DNA from: Brachycybe producta
Taxonomy: Eukaryota > Arthropoda > Diplopoda > Playtdesmida > Andrognathidae
Direction: 5' to 3'
DNA: 64,000 nt
NCBI GenBank assembly: GCA_036925085.1
Contig: JAUPFP010000016.1
Coordinates: forward strand, 2,814,903 to 2,878,902
Shown: positions 46,028 to 54,112 of the stretch, in pieces
How positions within the stretch are numbered: the first letter of the stretch is position 1
Layout: each line of letters opens with the position of its first letter
Translations under genes and position numbers: made by a program
Notes under the pieces: generated by a model
The model's database searches: none
Told to the model about the DNA's origin: nothing
What the model saw: the letters and a program-made list of their open reading frames with translations, nothing else

Positions 46028-49000
46028 ATATAGTGGTCTCAGGTTTGCAACGTTTACAGAGTCCTCCACTAATCTTCCAGCTCGATTCTCGTAACTCAAT
46101 CGGTATACGGTGTCCGATACCTTCGACACAATCGTATATCCCTGTCTCCATTTCGTTAAGAACTTCTTGTTCTGTCCAGGCCTGATTCGCATGTCTCGTA
46201 CAAGTACTTTCTGTCCGATTTGGTACTCATAAGGCTTCTTATGCCTTTGGTCGTAGTACTTCTTTCGACGATCATGTGCTGCTTTCAGGTTCGCCCTGGC
46301 TGTTCTTAGTTCTTCTTCTTGGCGTTCTTCCGCCTGTTGTCGAACGTCCACGAGGTTTCCTGCCTCGTTATCCACGATAACTGGTCGTTCTGGAACTAAG
46401 GTGTCTACTTTAGTTCTGGGCTCCCTCCCAAACATGAGTCTGTACGGCGTAAACTTCGTGGATGAATGTACAGATGAATTGTACGATTCCAAAACTTCAT
46501 CCAGTTTCGTTGCCCAATCAGTCTGGTTCTTCGCAGGAGTCAGATACTTTTTCATAGTCTGAATAATGCTTTTATTCGTCCTTTCGGCGAGACCATTACT
46601 TTGCGGATGGTAGGCAGTTGTTGTTTCGTGCTCTATCTTGTTTATTTCCAAGAATTCTTGAGTGTTCTTCGCAACAAACGGCGTCCCTCGATCCGAAATG
46701 AGTTTCTCTGGTATCCCGAAGATTCTCTTTACGTCTTTTGCTAGGAAGTTCATTACGATTAGTGCGGTTGTGCTTTTTACTGCTTTAGCAACGCAATATC
46801 GAGTGGCGTAATCGACTGCCAACAAGATATGCTTGTTTCCTCCAACCGACGGTACTAATGGTCCAATGAAATCCATTCCCCAGCAATCACAAGGCTTTCC
46901 AATGGGCATTTCTTGAAGGAACCCTTCAGGTTTCTCCGTACCCAGCTTGTGTAATTGACAAATCTCACATGAGCGCACATATTCGAATATGTCGTGCTTC
47001 ATGTTATTCCAATAAAATCTTTGCCTGGCTCGATTCCAGGTCTTAGTTTGTCCCTCATGACCAGCATCGGGCTCGTCATGGCATAATCTCATTACTTCTG
47101 GGATGAGATGTTTTGGAACCACATTCACGAGTGTGGGTACGGAACTTCCGTGAAACACACAAGCGAACAACTTGTTGTCATAATCGCAAAACAACTTATG
47201 AAGAGGTGACTCTGGTTGGCTACGCAACTCCTCACGAATCTTCAAAATCTCTGGGTCCAATTTTTGCTCCACCTTCCAATCCCATTGTAAGGTTACATTA
47301 AAGATCACACTGTCATCCAGGTCTTCCGCTTCTGGGATGGCCTTCCAGTTAACAGGCACTCCTGCTGGATATCTTGAGAGGCAATCGGCTTCGACGTGAA
47401 GTTTCCCCTCTTTGTAGATGATTTTGTAGTCGTACTCCTGCATTAGCAGCTGCCAGCGACCAAGTCTTCCTTCTAGACGTGCTGCAGTTTTCATGTAGCA
47501 TAATGCGTGGTGATCCGTCACAATTGTAAAGGGCTTCTGGAACAGGTACGGCCGGAACTTGGTGACTCCATAGATTACTGCTAGGCACTCTTTATCCGTC
47601 GTACTGTAGTTCTTTTCCGCGTCCCTTAGAACTCTGGAGACACTTCCAATGATCTCCTTTCTTCGTTTATCCTCTGACTTCTGGTAAAGCATTGCTCCAA
47701 TTCCGTATCCACAGGCATCAGTATGCATAAATATTGCAGCCTTCGGATCATATACGGCAACCAATGGAGATTTCGACAACATATTCTTTAGCGTGCGGAA
47801 TGCATTCTCGCAGTCAACTGACCATTCGAACGGTATATCTTTACCCGTCAGGTCTGACATGGGCTTCGCTATGTTGGCAAATCCAGGTACATGCTTTCGA
47901 TAATAACCCGCCAATCCAAGGAAACTTCTGATTGCGGTTACATTGTCAGGAACTGGGAAGTTCTTTATGGCGACAACCTTATCTGGATCTGGCCGAATTC
48001 CATCAGGCGAGATCAGGTGTCCCAAATACTTCACTTCTTGGAATCCAAAGAAGCATTTCATTGGATGCAACTTCAGGTTTGCTGTCCTCAGCAGGTCCAA
48101 GATAGTTCTCAGTCTTTCCAAAAATTCTTCGAACGTTCTTCCAAACACTACGATGTCGTCAAGGTAGACAAGGCACGTTTCCCATTTGTGCCCGGCGAGT
48201 AGGATGTCCAATGCACGTTGCATAGTGGCAGGAGCGTTTCGGAGTCCGAAAGGCATTCTTACGAACTCGAACAATCCTCGATGAGATGTAAATGCGGTCT
48301 TCTCGATGTCGCTTTCTTCCATCTCGAACTGCCAGTATCCACTCTTCATATCCAGCGTTGCGAAGTAGCATGCTCCTCTCATGGAGTCTAATGCGTCATC
48401 AATCCTCGGTAATGGATAAGTGTCTGCCTTTGTAATCGCGTTCAACTTCCGATAATCTACACAGAAACGGTAGGAGCCATCCTTCTTCTTTACAAGGACG
48501 ATGGGCGATGCGTACGGCGATTTCGATGGCCTTACAACCCCAGATTTCTTCATCTCCTCTAGCGTCTCATCAATTACGATGCGTTCCCCAGGCCCGCATC
48601 TTCGTAACGTGTCTCGAACAGGTAAATTATCTCCAGTTTCGATCTTGTGTTTGGTCAAATTCGTAGCTCCCAGGTCCTTAGATGAAAAGGCGAAGATCGG
48701 TTGGAACTCCTTCAGTAGGATCGTCAACTCTTCTCTTTGATCATCTGTCAGTTCAGGACCAAGTTGAATTTCTTTTTCAAAATCAACGGGTGCTTCTCCG
48801 ATGTCTCTAAAGTTTTCCTCTTCGGAAACTTTGCAGGCTTGCTCTTCTTCTAGTTCTTCTAGAAGTTCGAAGTGTCCAATAGTCTCGCGGTCTCCAATCC
48901 CCACGGACTCCAGTGTGGTATTCAGGAGTTGGACTTCCAGTTGTGATGTTCCATTCCCTTGTAGCACACTGCTGGCCACAACGATGCCTTTTCGATTAAA

Positions 49001-50551
49001 GAGACTATCGTTCGTTTCAATCATGAGTACTTCGTTTTCCTCAATGATCCGCCCTGCAGCTACTTTGAGGTTCAAAGCCTGGCCCGGATTTAACGTAATC
49101 CTTCCTTGGGCTTTTACGCAGCTTTCCTCTCTAGCTTTTATGGCATAGGAGTTATCCAGATGGCTATTCTGAGCACATCCCTCCTCTTTTAATTCTTTGA
49201 AGAAATTCCAGGGAAGGCTACTACGCGCACTTCCTTTCTTCAACAATTCTCGTGTTCCTTCGTAGAACATCTCATTAGCAAAGTAGATCTTGGAGGTCTT
49301 CATGGAAATGATGAGATCAAACGCAGCTCCCAGGTCTCTCCCCAGCAGTGCTTCTCGTTTTCCATCTATGATGAGCATCCTTGCCGTTACTTGCTTTCCG
49401 TTCAACTCGAACGTTGGCCACAACTGACCCAGTACCTTAATCGGTACCCCTCCTACTGCGCCTAATGCAGGTGCGTTCCGGATTGGTCCATATCGAAGTC
49501 CGTACTCTTTGGCCATTGTGCCTGACAAGATAGTGAACCCAGTTCCGCTATCCGCCAAAAATCGAACTGGTGTGCCGTCAACCTGAATGGTAATCTTGGC
49601 AACACTCTCATCGGGCGTAGTATCTCCTACCTCGATGAGTTCGCATGAGGTGAGTAGGCTGTCTACAGTGATTTCGACACTCTTTCGACAACAAGCCCTA
49701 CTCCTCAATAAATCTCCAACTTCAACGGATTCAATAACCTCGCTGTTCGCAGGGATCCTGCTGGTATCATCTCCTCTACCGATAGCTGCATTTACAATAG
49801 CCTTCTTGGATTTCTTAGCATCAGTTTCGGCCTTGCCCGAGGCAATAACATTGGATGTTACATCTTGAGGGATTTCCTGAGCATCATTGCTTATCCCCGG
49901 TATACACGCCGCAGAATTCTGTTGGGTTCTTCCCTCAATTCCGACTGGCACCGCAGAATTCTGTTGGGTCTCTCCCTCAATTCTGTCTTGATTAACTCCA
50001 GTTTCCATGGCTTCCACAATTCTCTTTGCTTCCTCCAAGCTATTCGCGTAAACTACCATAGCTTTCGTAGGTGACCAGATGATGGGTTCCGGAAATATCT
50101 CCTCGATGATTTCTCCCCTTCGACCAGTATCCTTTCGCAGCTTCTTATATTTTCGTGAATTCCGTTGTCGTTTTCCATTCGTAATGCCGACTAACAACTC
50201 CGACGATTGCTCAGGGAGTCCTTGAGTGTCCAAATCACATGGTCTCTTCGGTGCTCCAGCCTTTGGTCTAGTTGTGGCGACATTCGAAATGCCGACTAAC
50301 AACTCCGACGATTGCTCAGGGAGTCCTTGAGTGTCCAAATCGCATGGTCTCTTCGGTGCTCCAGCATTCCGTCTAGTTTTAGTGACATTGGTAGCTTCGC
50401 TCACGCCCCTATTCCCCCCCAACAAAGCTTTGTCCACAATGTTTTGGGAATTGGCGATCGCTGTTTCGTTTCGATTTTGTCGTTTTCCAGAGGGTTTTCC
50501 GTTCTTAAAGGGCGGTAGGCCCCTCTTTATTGCCACCCTTTCTAGTTTAAA
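42824..50551 (-). CDS. pol: Pol polyprotein with giant C-terminal extension
   Basis: The frame opens at 50551 inside the end of gag and runs to a stop at 42824. Numbering from the GTG at 50536 gives 2,570 residues; there is no ATG start, fitting translation as a Gag-Pol fusion by -1 frameshifting. Domains: a low-complexity N-terminus with a 35-residue duplication (from 58 and 93); retropepsin with DSG at 329-331 and LLGRDLG near 397-403; reverse transcriptase at about 660-840 with VDYRKLN, TLDMKSGY (D729) and YLDD (791-794); RNase H at about 936-1054 (D940, E983, D1008, D1051); integrase with HHCC zinc site (H1153, H1160, C1190, C1193) and DD35E triad D1222, D1282, E1318; and a post-integrase SH3-like module at about 1435-1503. 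Roughly 1,067 residues follow with no recognised family. All catalytic residues seen are intact. Gypsy Pol proteins usually end soon after the integrase, so the length is exceptional. Confidence 0.95.
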   Translation of the reverse strand, partial: FKLERVAIKRGLPPFKNGKPSGKRQNRNETAIANSQNIVDKALLGGNRGVSEATNVTKTRRNAGAPKRPCDLDTQGLPEQSSELLVGISNVATTRPKAGAPKRPCDLDTQGLPEQSSELLVGITNGKRQRNSRKYKKLRKDTGRRGEIIEEIFPEPIIWSPTKAMVVYANSLEEAKRIVEAMETGVNQDRIEGETQQNSAVPVGIEGRTQQNSAACIPGISNDAQEIPQDVTSNVIASGKAETDAKKSKKAIVNAAIGRGDDTSRIPANSEVIESVEVGDLLRSRACCRKSVEITVDSLLTSCELIEVGDTTPDESVAKITIQVDGTPVRFLADSGTGFTILSGTMAKEYGLRYGPIRNAPALGAVGGVPIKVLGQLWPTFELNGKQVTARMLIIDGKREALLGRDLGAAFDLIISMKTSKIYFANEMFYEGTRELLKKGSARSSLPWNFFKELKEEGCAQNSHLDNSYAIKAREESCVKAQGRITLNPGQALNLKVAAGRIIEENEVLMIETNDSLFNRKGIVVASSVLQGNGTSQLEVQLLNTTLESVGIGDRETIGHFELLEELEEEQACKVSEEENFRDIGEAPVDFEKEIQLGPELTDDQREELTILLKEFQPIFAFSSKDLGATNLTKHKIETGDNLPVRDTLRRCGPGERIVIDETLEEMKKSGVVRPSKSPYASPIVLVKKKDGSYRFCVDYRKLNAITKADTYPLPRIDDALDSMRGACYFATLDMKSGYWQFEMEESDIEKTAFTSHRGLFEFVRMPFGLRNAPATMQRALDILLAGHKWETCLVYLDDIVVFGRTFEEFLERLRTILDLLRTANLKLHPMKCFFGFQEVKYLGHLISPDGIRPDPDKVVAIKNFPVPDNVTAIRSFLGLAGYYRKHVPGFANIAKPMSDLTGKDIPFEWSVDCENAFRTLKNMLSKSPLVAVYDPKAAIFMHTDACGYGIGAMLYQKSEDKRRKEIIGSVSRVLRDAEKNYSTTDKECLAVIYGVTKFRPYLFQKPFTIVTDHHALCYMKTAARLEGRLGRWQLLMQEYDYKIIYKEGKLHVEADCLSRYPAGVPVNWKAIPEAEDLDDSVIFNVTLQWDWKVEQKLDPEILKIREELRSQPESPLHKLFCDYDNKLFACVFHGSSVPTLVNVVPKHLIPEVMRLCHDEPDAGHEGQTKTWNRARQRFYWNNMKHDIFEYVRSCEICQLHKLGTEKPEGFLQEMPIGKPCDCWGMDFIGPLVPSVGGNKHILLAVDYATRYCVAKAVKSTTALIVMNFLAKDVKRIFGIPEKLISDRGTPFVAKNTQEFLEINKIEHETTTAYHPQSNGLAERTNKSIIQTMKKYLTPAKNQTDWATKLDEVLESYNSSVHSSTKFTPYRLMFGREPRTKVDTLVPERPVIVDNEAGNLVDVRQQAEERQEEELRTARANLKAAHDRRKKYYDQRHKKPYEYQIGQKVLVRDMRIRPGQNKKFLTKWRQGYTIVSKVSDTVYRLSYENRAGRLVEDSVNVANLRPLYETYQKDGPNVPTTGDTLESMGNSSPEESESEPVKEKEMTAFVKKKNLPSRKKRCCGHCRCQNAWIESSEDEEEIEIITKAIRKHSDRNVEIRRKMAADDNQQQFSYLPGEDAMKFTREYGNKTNFTMETIGFVEEISEIPAETMKIDEKDVNSPMEFQMEVKNAEVIDETTKMDDDIDASDATDGNDVPHKEVNRERSMTLPSIEETRGRRDTLSEMSTSLAPLWIRVLLFIFFTTDSCAHVLYTCTGTIFWHLYDIKADYTVISHILESYNCIVDKLRKFCCLIWKNIESLLLIVPIGIVIVWSYDWTKRKEDRRQGNGSKRVRRSQEKNVHFGLRKSNSFSLSFLLKRSITMQSPLENLYDDVATTRQGWGHGVRGPTLQGRAHKRGRYFERQNEIRPSSIVPIEGGSKLIFDTAAVALEKEIEDGLWDHAIVPSLTKQQKKRQSEKILPGVVGAGQPNFFNAIRPGEFAPGGAEPKNWGKEGDPNDTSEWTPADWERHGRRNRPPVPHRSLNEIWDSKGRYVPRSQALKDAEKAYQELVEPEAVKTKDRLHTLKRPAPVECPAAAPVIEPNQRKKNKLSKRHREAKKRREAGLAESCDAHLPPKRVVESLTQGPVITIRNTHDEDNDVLYIDTDDEELPGARPEEEARGVETAVPPPPKIYAKLATSEHKEITVMEDPRDNYHAQLRLLVDIAVEYHLRGLALVDQVYETFDGERIVLYDGRIMDCKGTALPIEIGNSGPTEDLLVRGVRRWRQPRPLVERNRPSRGLRTQLRSEVKSFFHQAPKNTVVLRDVRPRESGLYRDDITMMEPKTTVRSDKEAPGSPRASITSPGTIKVGSETKMKTTDEPKIEPSQATGAIPKRPVKERLGSVVKTPTDSMETSGPRNIAHPHRSTRGDETTLNNLCVHWQRKRTPRHQLYLGLFEWDETPPRNRIPKGPKTFLIGLVVCSRPTILVIAVEHRDIMVFHYEEDIRIREVEDGIMKWTRTFLQWSQQASIRLTGRPVRCPHFHDDRPHLLFDAATSYAEGRRSYRQCRGSSDAAIILEGALRRSPESPANGWAEAEY
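50177..50365 (-). repeat. In-frame 105-bp direct repeat in pol N-terminus
   Basis: Two nearly identical copies of an 84-bp block (50365-50282 and 50260-50177, period 105 bp) encode the duplicated AGAPKRPCDLDTQGLPEQSS segment. The copies differ at very few positions. Just downstream, a shorter TQQNSA motif is also duplicated (residues 190-208). Confidence 0.85.
50489..50551 (-). promoter_or_regulatory. Programmed -1 ribosomal frameshift signal with predicted pseudoknot
   Basis: The 10-nt gag/pol overlap consists of the slippery heptamer U UUA AAC (50551-50545) followed at once by the gag stop UAG (50544-50542). Then comes a 9-bp stem, AAAGGGUGG (50541-50533) with CCGCCCUUU (50515-50507, one U-G pair). 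The loop segment AGAGGG (50526-50521) complements CCCUCU at 50494-50489, giving an H-type pseudoknot with loops of 6, 5 and 12 nt. UUUAAAC is an established -1 heptamer. The spacer is 3 nt, or 6 nt if the three A-U pairs are not formed. Pairing was worked out by eye. Confidence 0.88.
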
Positions 50552-52236
50552 TCAGCCGGGTTTTCCTCTCGCAGGAACTTCTTCTGCCCGTTCTCGCTGA
50601 CGACAAAATACTGCTGGCCATTCTTTCCAGTGGCCATTCCATGTTGAACAAGTCCAACGGTTCCATCCGCAACTACTTTCTTTGGGCAGTTTCTTGAAAA
50701 GTGACCCTTCTCGTGACAGTGATAACACTCTACTGTGCTGAGATCTTTCGGGGTTTTACTTCCATCTTGCGTTTGCTGACCATTGTAGTTTTTCTTCTGC
50801 GGATATCTTTGGTTCCATTTACGACCTTGTTGCTGATTCGAGTTCTGGTTGGTCTTCTGTTGCGCTTGGTTATTTGAATTTGATGGAGTCGAGTTGTTCG
50901 TTGGGTCCGCTTGATCTTGAGTAACAACCGCGTAAGAACGTCCTCCGTCCATTACTGCTGGCGTCTGTTTGGCATTTTGGCGTTGGTTATTCTTCTGTGG
51001 ACCCTTGGAGACCTGGGTCATCGTTTGTTGACCCATCGTTCCTTCCGGTATCCATAACCCATCAGCCATCAAAACTTCCTCGGTATCCTTGATATATGTC
51101 GTGTACAGCTTCAGATTGCTATTCGGCGCATTCTGTGTAGCATTACGTATAATCGGATGAAGTTTCTGCCGAAATTCCACAATTCGGTATTTGTCGGTTA
51201 CCCCCGGTAACACTTTTCTACTCAAGTCAAGGTAGCGACCCAAAAACTGATTGGTGTCCTCTCCTTTCCTTTGGAGCATGGTATCCAACCTCAGCTTCAG
51301 TTGCACTAACTCGTCTCGACGTCCAAATCTTTCAATTAACTCGCTTCGTATGAAGTCCCACGTGGTCTTTCCTCTATTCTCTTTGTAGAAATTGGATAAC
51401 CAACGTACTACGTCCCCTTCTACCGCCTTACGTAGGTAGTAGGTCTTGTGGACGTTGCTCCAGTCCTCCAGATCTGCGATACTCTCGTAGTCCTCCAGAA
51501 AGGTGTATACAGACGTCAATCCTTTGAAGGTCTCCAGATTCCGGAGTGGGTGAAGACTCTTGTACTTCCCATCCAGCTCCTCACAGGTCCGATGACGATT
51601 GCAAATTGGATTTCCTTCCAGCTCTTCTACGCTGGGATCCTCACTTGTTAGGCTTTCATCCTCTAGCTGGTCCGGGTTCTCTCTCCGTCGAATAGGAGTC
51701 TCAGGTAGGCGACCTCTCTGGGTCCCTCCACTCTTCTTCAACATGAGCGGCGTCTGGAATACATTAACCTGCCTTAGGTTTTCAGCGTGGGCCGACGAGG
51801 GCTCCCCTTCAGTGTCCAATCCAGGAATCACTGTATGACGCTGAGATTCAGCGTGGGCCGACGAGGGCTCCACTCCGGTATCCATTTCTCGGACTACCGT
51901 ATGACGCTGAACTGTACTTACACCATGCCCGCTCCGGAGTAACATCGATCCTGATGGTTGCTGGGCTTCGAACCAGGCCATCAGTCTCTCCCGTCTTTCA
52001 GCACTTAGATTTTGAAGGATACCTTCAAGTGGATCTTCTCCATCCCTTTGGTTTGTATCGTCCTTCTCCCGTGTCTTCGACTTCGATTTCGGTCTGCCTT
52101 TCTTTCCTTTACCACCTGGTGTAACTCCGACATCATTGGTATTCTCTACTGGATCTGTAGTGAGGTACCCCGCACCTCCACCATTTTGTAACATCCCCGT
52201 TTCCGTCGGGTTAGTAGAGTGATCTCTGCTAGCCAT
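50542..52236 (-). CDS. gag: Gag polyprotein of the retrotransposon
   Basis: 564 residues from ATG 52236 to TAG 50542. The N-terminal third is charged and low in order, with a 22-residue tandem duplication (RHTV..PSSAHAE at about 110-131 and 132-153). Residues about 224-390 match the retrotransposon Gag (Retrotrans_gag) capsid pattern, including a DWSNVHKTYYLRKAVEGDV-like helix and a WDFIRSELIERFG block. A Gln/Asn-rich linker follows, then one CCHC zinc knuckle, C-X2-C-X4-H-X4-C, at 504-517. This fits capsid assembly plus RNA binding. The start codon lies 49 bp inside the 5' LTR, so the first 16-17 codons are LTR sequence and the primer site is translated. A Met at residue 15, also in the LTR, is an alternative start; there is no other Met before residue 86. 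The gag stop follows the slippery heptamer. Confidence 0.93.
   Translation of the reverse strand: MASRDHSTNPTETGMLQNGGGAGYLTTDPVENTNDVGVTPGGKGKKGRPKSKSKTREKDDTNQRDGEDPLEGILQNLSAERRERLMAWFEAQQPSGSMLLRSGHGVSTVQRHTVVREMDTGVEPSSAHAESQRHTVIPGLDTEGEPSSAHAENLRQVNVFQTPLMLKKSGGTQRGRLPETPIRRRENPDQLEDESLTSEDPSVEELEGNPICNRHRTCEELDGKYKSLHPLRNLETFKGLTSVYTFLEDYESIADLEDWSNVHKTYYLRKAVEGDVVRWLSNFYKENRGKTTWDFIRSELIERFGRRDELVQLKLRLDTMLQRKGEDTNQFLGRYLDLSRKVLPGVTDKYRIVEFRQKLHPIIRNATQNAPNSNLKLYTTYIKDTEEVLMADGLWIPEGTMGQQTMTQVSKGPQKNNQRQNAKQTPAVMDGGRSYAVVTQDQADPTNNSTPSNSNNQAQQKTNQNSNQQQGRKWNQRYPQKKNYNGQQTQDGSKTPKDLSTVECYHCHEKGHFSRNCPKKVVADGTVGLVQHGMATGKNGQQYFVVSENGQKKFLREENPADLN
52172..52183 (-). promoter_or_regulatory. 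Primer-binding site, probably tRNA-Ala
   Basis: Three nt (AAA) after the 5' LTR the element reads TGGTGGAGGTGC, complementary to a tRNA 3' end GCACCTCCACCA, the form found in eukaryotic tRNA-Ala. Complementarity weakens after 12 nt. The site lies within the gag reading frame. Confidence 0.7.
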
Positions 52237-53033
52237 CTAGAAGTGTCGAGTGGATGTTGATGATTAAGTCTTTCGGTCTATTGGCTCCTGTGTTGCTACT
52301 TAACCACCAGGGACACAAGGGTCGGTACCTCAGGAGACCTGTGGTAGAGAATATTGTAGAGATGTCGTCTTACACTCGGCTGCTGGAGACTTCGTTGTCC
52401 GGTGGAAACATCGGCTACGTGGCGGCTATAATTCTAAGTCCCACTCCCATAAAATGACTGAGTCCACACATTGAATTCGTATGATGAAAATGCTCTTTTA
52501 TTCAATAAACAGAGAGTCCTGTAGATTGAGAGATATCGCATCGGTCTTAAGCATAAAGACGGTCTGTCCGATCTGCCTGATCTATCCGATCTGTCTCTCA
52601 ATCTACAACCTCTTGTATTTATACTCAAGATACAATACAAACATCTGATTATGATAACAAAGGCTCCAGGTGTGTCCGAGTCTCTTGGACACACTCGGAC
52701 CTAGAAGTGAACTATCACTTGACAAGAAAACGAAAACATCTATAAGATGTATAAATTATAACAATACAGAAGGATGTACGATCATCCTCCTATTAACAAT
52801 TTGTAAAGATTCTCACGTCCAAAAGTTCTGCATCGATGGTTCTTCTAGGATCTATCCTATTAACCATCGATGTAGTACTTTTGGGCTATTCTTCTCATCT
52901 TGGAGGGCAGGGAGTCATCGTCGCAATGACCTCCCGGCCACCCCCAAGCATGAGGTGAGAACCTTTCATCGATACAACTTGATTACAGGGTGTTTACAAA
53001 AACGGACGAATTCCAAACGGTGAATTCGTTACA
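52187..53033 (-). repeat. 5' LTR of the retrotransposon
   Basis: 847 bp, read as identical to 41533-42379 at an offset of 10654. TATAAATA is at 52623-52616 and AATAAA at 52502-52497. A transcript starting about 30 nt past the TATA box would have a leader of roughly 350 nt before the gag ATG at 52236, which lies inside this LTR. Confidence 0.95.
52616..52623 (-). promoter_or_regulatory. TATA box of the 5' LTR promoter
   Basis: TATAAATA on the element strand within GAGTATAAATACAAGAG, the best core-promoter match in the LTR and correctly placed upstream of the polyadenylation signal. Confidence 0.6.
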
Positions 53034-53150
53034 CCAATATCAAAAATACTATTAAGTGATTCAGCTACCCTTCTAGTCTTTCAATTTCACCTTAGTGTTG
53101 CTTTCAAATCGCAGAATAACCAAGAGTTTGAAAATCAGCTGTTCATAAAG
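53034..53150. repeat. Right half of the split family A element
   Basis: Starts with the target duplication CCAA (53034-53037), then ATCAAAAATACTATTAAGTG, CAGCTACCCTTCTAG and the outer end AAAATCAGCTGTTCATAAAG. It completes the element begun at 41333. Confidence 0.85.
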
Positions 53151-53985
53151 CATCTTAAGGTTGTTTCTAAAAAAAAACCCTATTCAACCACCTACTCATC
53201 TACGGTTTCCACACTTAAGAAAAATATGCAAAGATTGTAGACTTTATGGTACATTAAATGGCCGTCAAGTCTACAATCTTTTCATATTTTTGTGGTCACA
53301 TTTTTTTTATTATGAGTCACAACTTTAAAAAGGTGTCACTAACCTTTCCCCAAAATTTTTTTCCCATAACTATTTCAGTAGGTGTATGTTTATATGAGTA
53401 ACAACATTCTTTTAGAATTTCTTTCAGGAGAGTTGAACTAACTGTTGTTGTTCCTGTATTATTCATCATCATTCAGATAGGATATACTTGTATTTGAAAC
53501 GTAAAAAGAAGTGACTAAACGGCTATACAAACTGTACGAATTAAGTCATACATTTGTTTAAATGTTTAGTCACTTTGAAATTTACGTTAGGTTTTTTTGT
53601 TATTATAAAACTATGACACAAAAGAGCGGTAAAGACAAAACATAGTATACCGTGTGTGCCCGAATGGAATTCCCCCAATCAATTACCAAAGTACAAAGAA
53701 TGGGAACGCAACAAAATCGTTTAAAATTGAATATTTCAAAAAATATACCAATTTAATTAATTTACTGTAAAACGCCATGTTGATATGTTGTTTGTTAAGA
53801 ATTACCTGTAGTTTCAAACGTGTAGTTTCTATTGTTTTTTTTTAGATATTTATTTCATTTTAACACCGATAATATAATTAATAGACTAAATGTGTTGCTT
53901 TTGGAACATAGAAATTAAAATTTATAATTATTAATTTTAATTTCTTGTATGGTTTTCTTACAAATTTCCATTTTATGTTTTTTAG
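53151..53985 (+). other. End of MMP intron 1
   Basis: No exon or repeat family recognised apart from a short inverted pair near 53230-53290 (AAAGATTGTAGACTT with AAGTCTACAATCTTTT). The intron ends TTATGTTTTTTAG at 53985. Confidence 0.5.
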
Positions 53986-54112
53986 TCATATCTGACGAAG
54001 TTTGGCTACATTGAATCATCTAGTAGCAGTCAACATAGCAATTTATTAACAGAAGATGCACTCAAAGTAGCAATAAAAGAGTTTCAACGTTTTGCTGGAT
54101 TGAATCAATCAG
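53986..54112 (+). CDS. MMP: Matrix metalloproteinase, exon 2 (prodomain)
   Basis: Acceptor TTTTTTAG precedes TCATATCTGACG. The exon encodes SYLTKFGYIE, a serine-rich stretch, then LLTEDALKVAIKEFQRFAGL, the peptidoglycan-binding-like helical core of MMP propeptides (Y-L-x-x-F-G-Y, fQ-x-F-A-G-L). The donor is G|GTAACA in phase 1. The prodomain folds over the catalytic cleft to keep the enzyme latent. The intron to the next exon is 5,571 bp. The fit to the family is unambiguous. Confidence 0.92.

Larger units (their letters stand above)
41533..53033 (-). mobile_element. 11.5-kb Ty3/gypsy-type LTR retrotransposon
   Basis: Full-length element in minus orientation: 5' LTR 53033-52187, primer site, gag, frameshift site, pol, 3' non-coding hairpin region, polypurine tract, 3' LTR 42379-41533. 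The LTRs are 847 bp each, start TGTAAC and end GTTACA, and read as identical. The flanks give a 4-bp CCAA duplication (5 bp, ACCAA, if one terminal base is counted in the flank). Domain order protease-RT-RNase H-integrase is that of Ty3/gypsy (Metaviridae). Gag and pol are uninterrupted. The element is clearly more GC-rich than the AT-rich host DNA around it, consistent with a recent arrival. It lies antisense in MMP intron 1. Lineage within the group cannot be decided by eye. Confidence 0.97.

Noticed and set aside
50534..50536. GTG as an independent pol start
   Set aside because: The frame opens inside the gag overlap at the slippery heptamer, so frameshifting explains expression without a non-AUG start.
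43118..50600. Many plus-strand open frames of 60-127 codons opposite pol
   Set aside because: They are antisense shadows of the GC-richer pol frame and show no independent homology.
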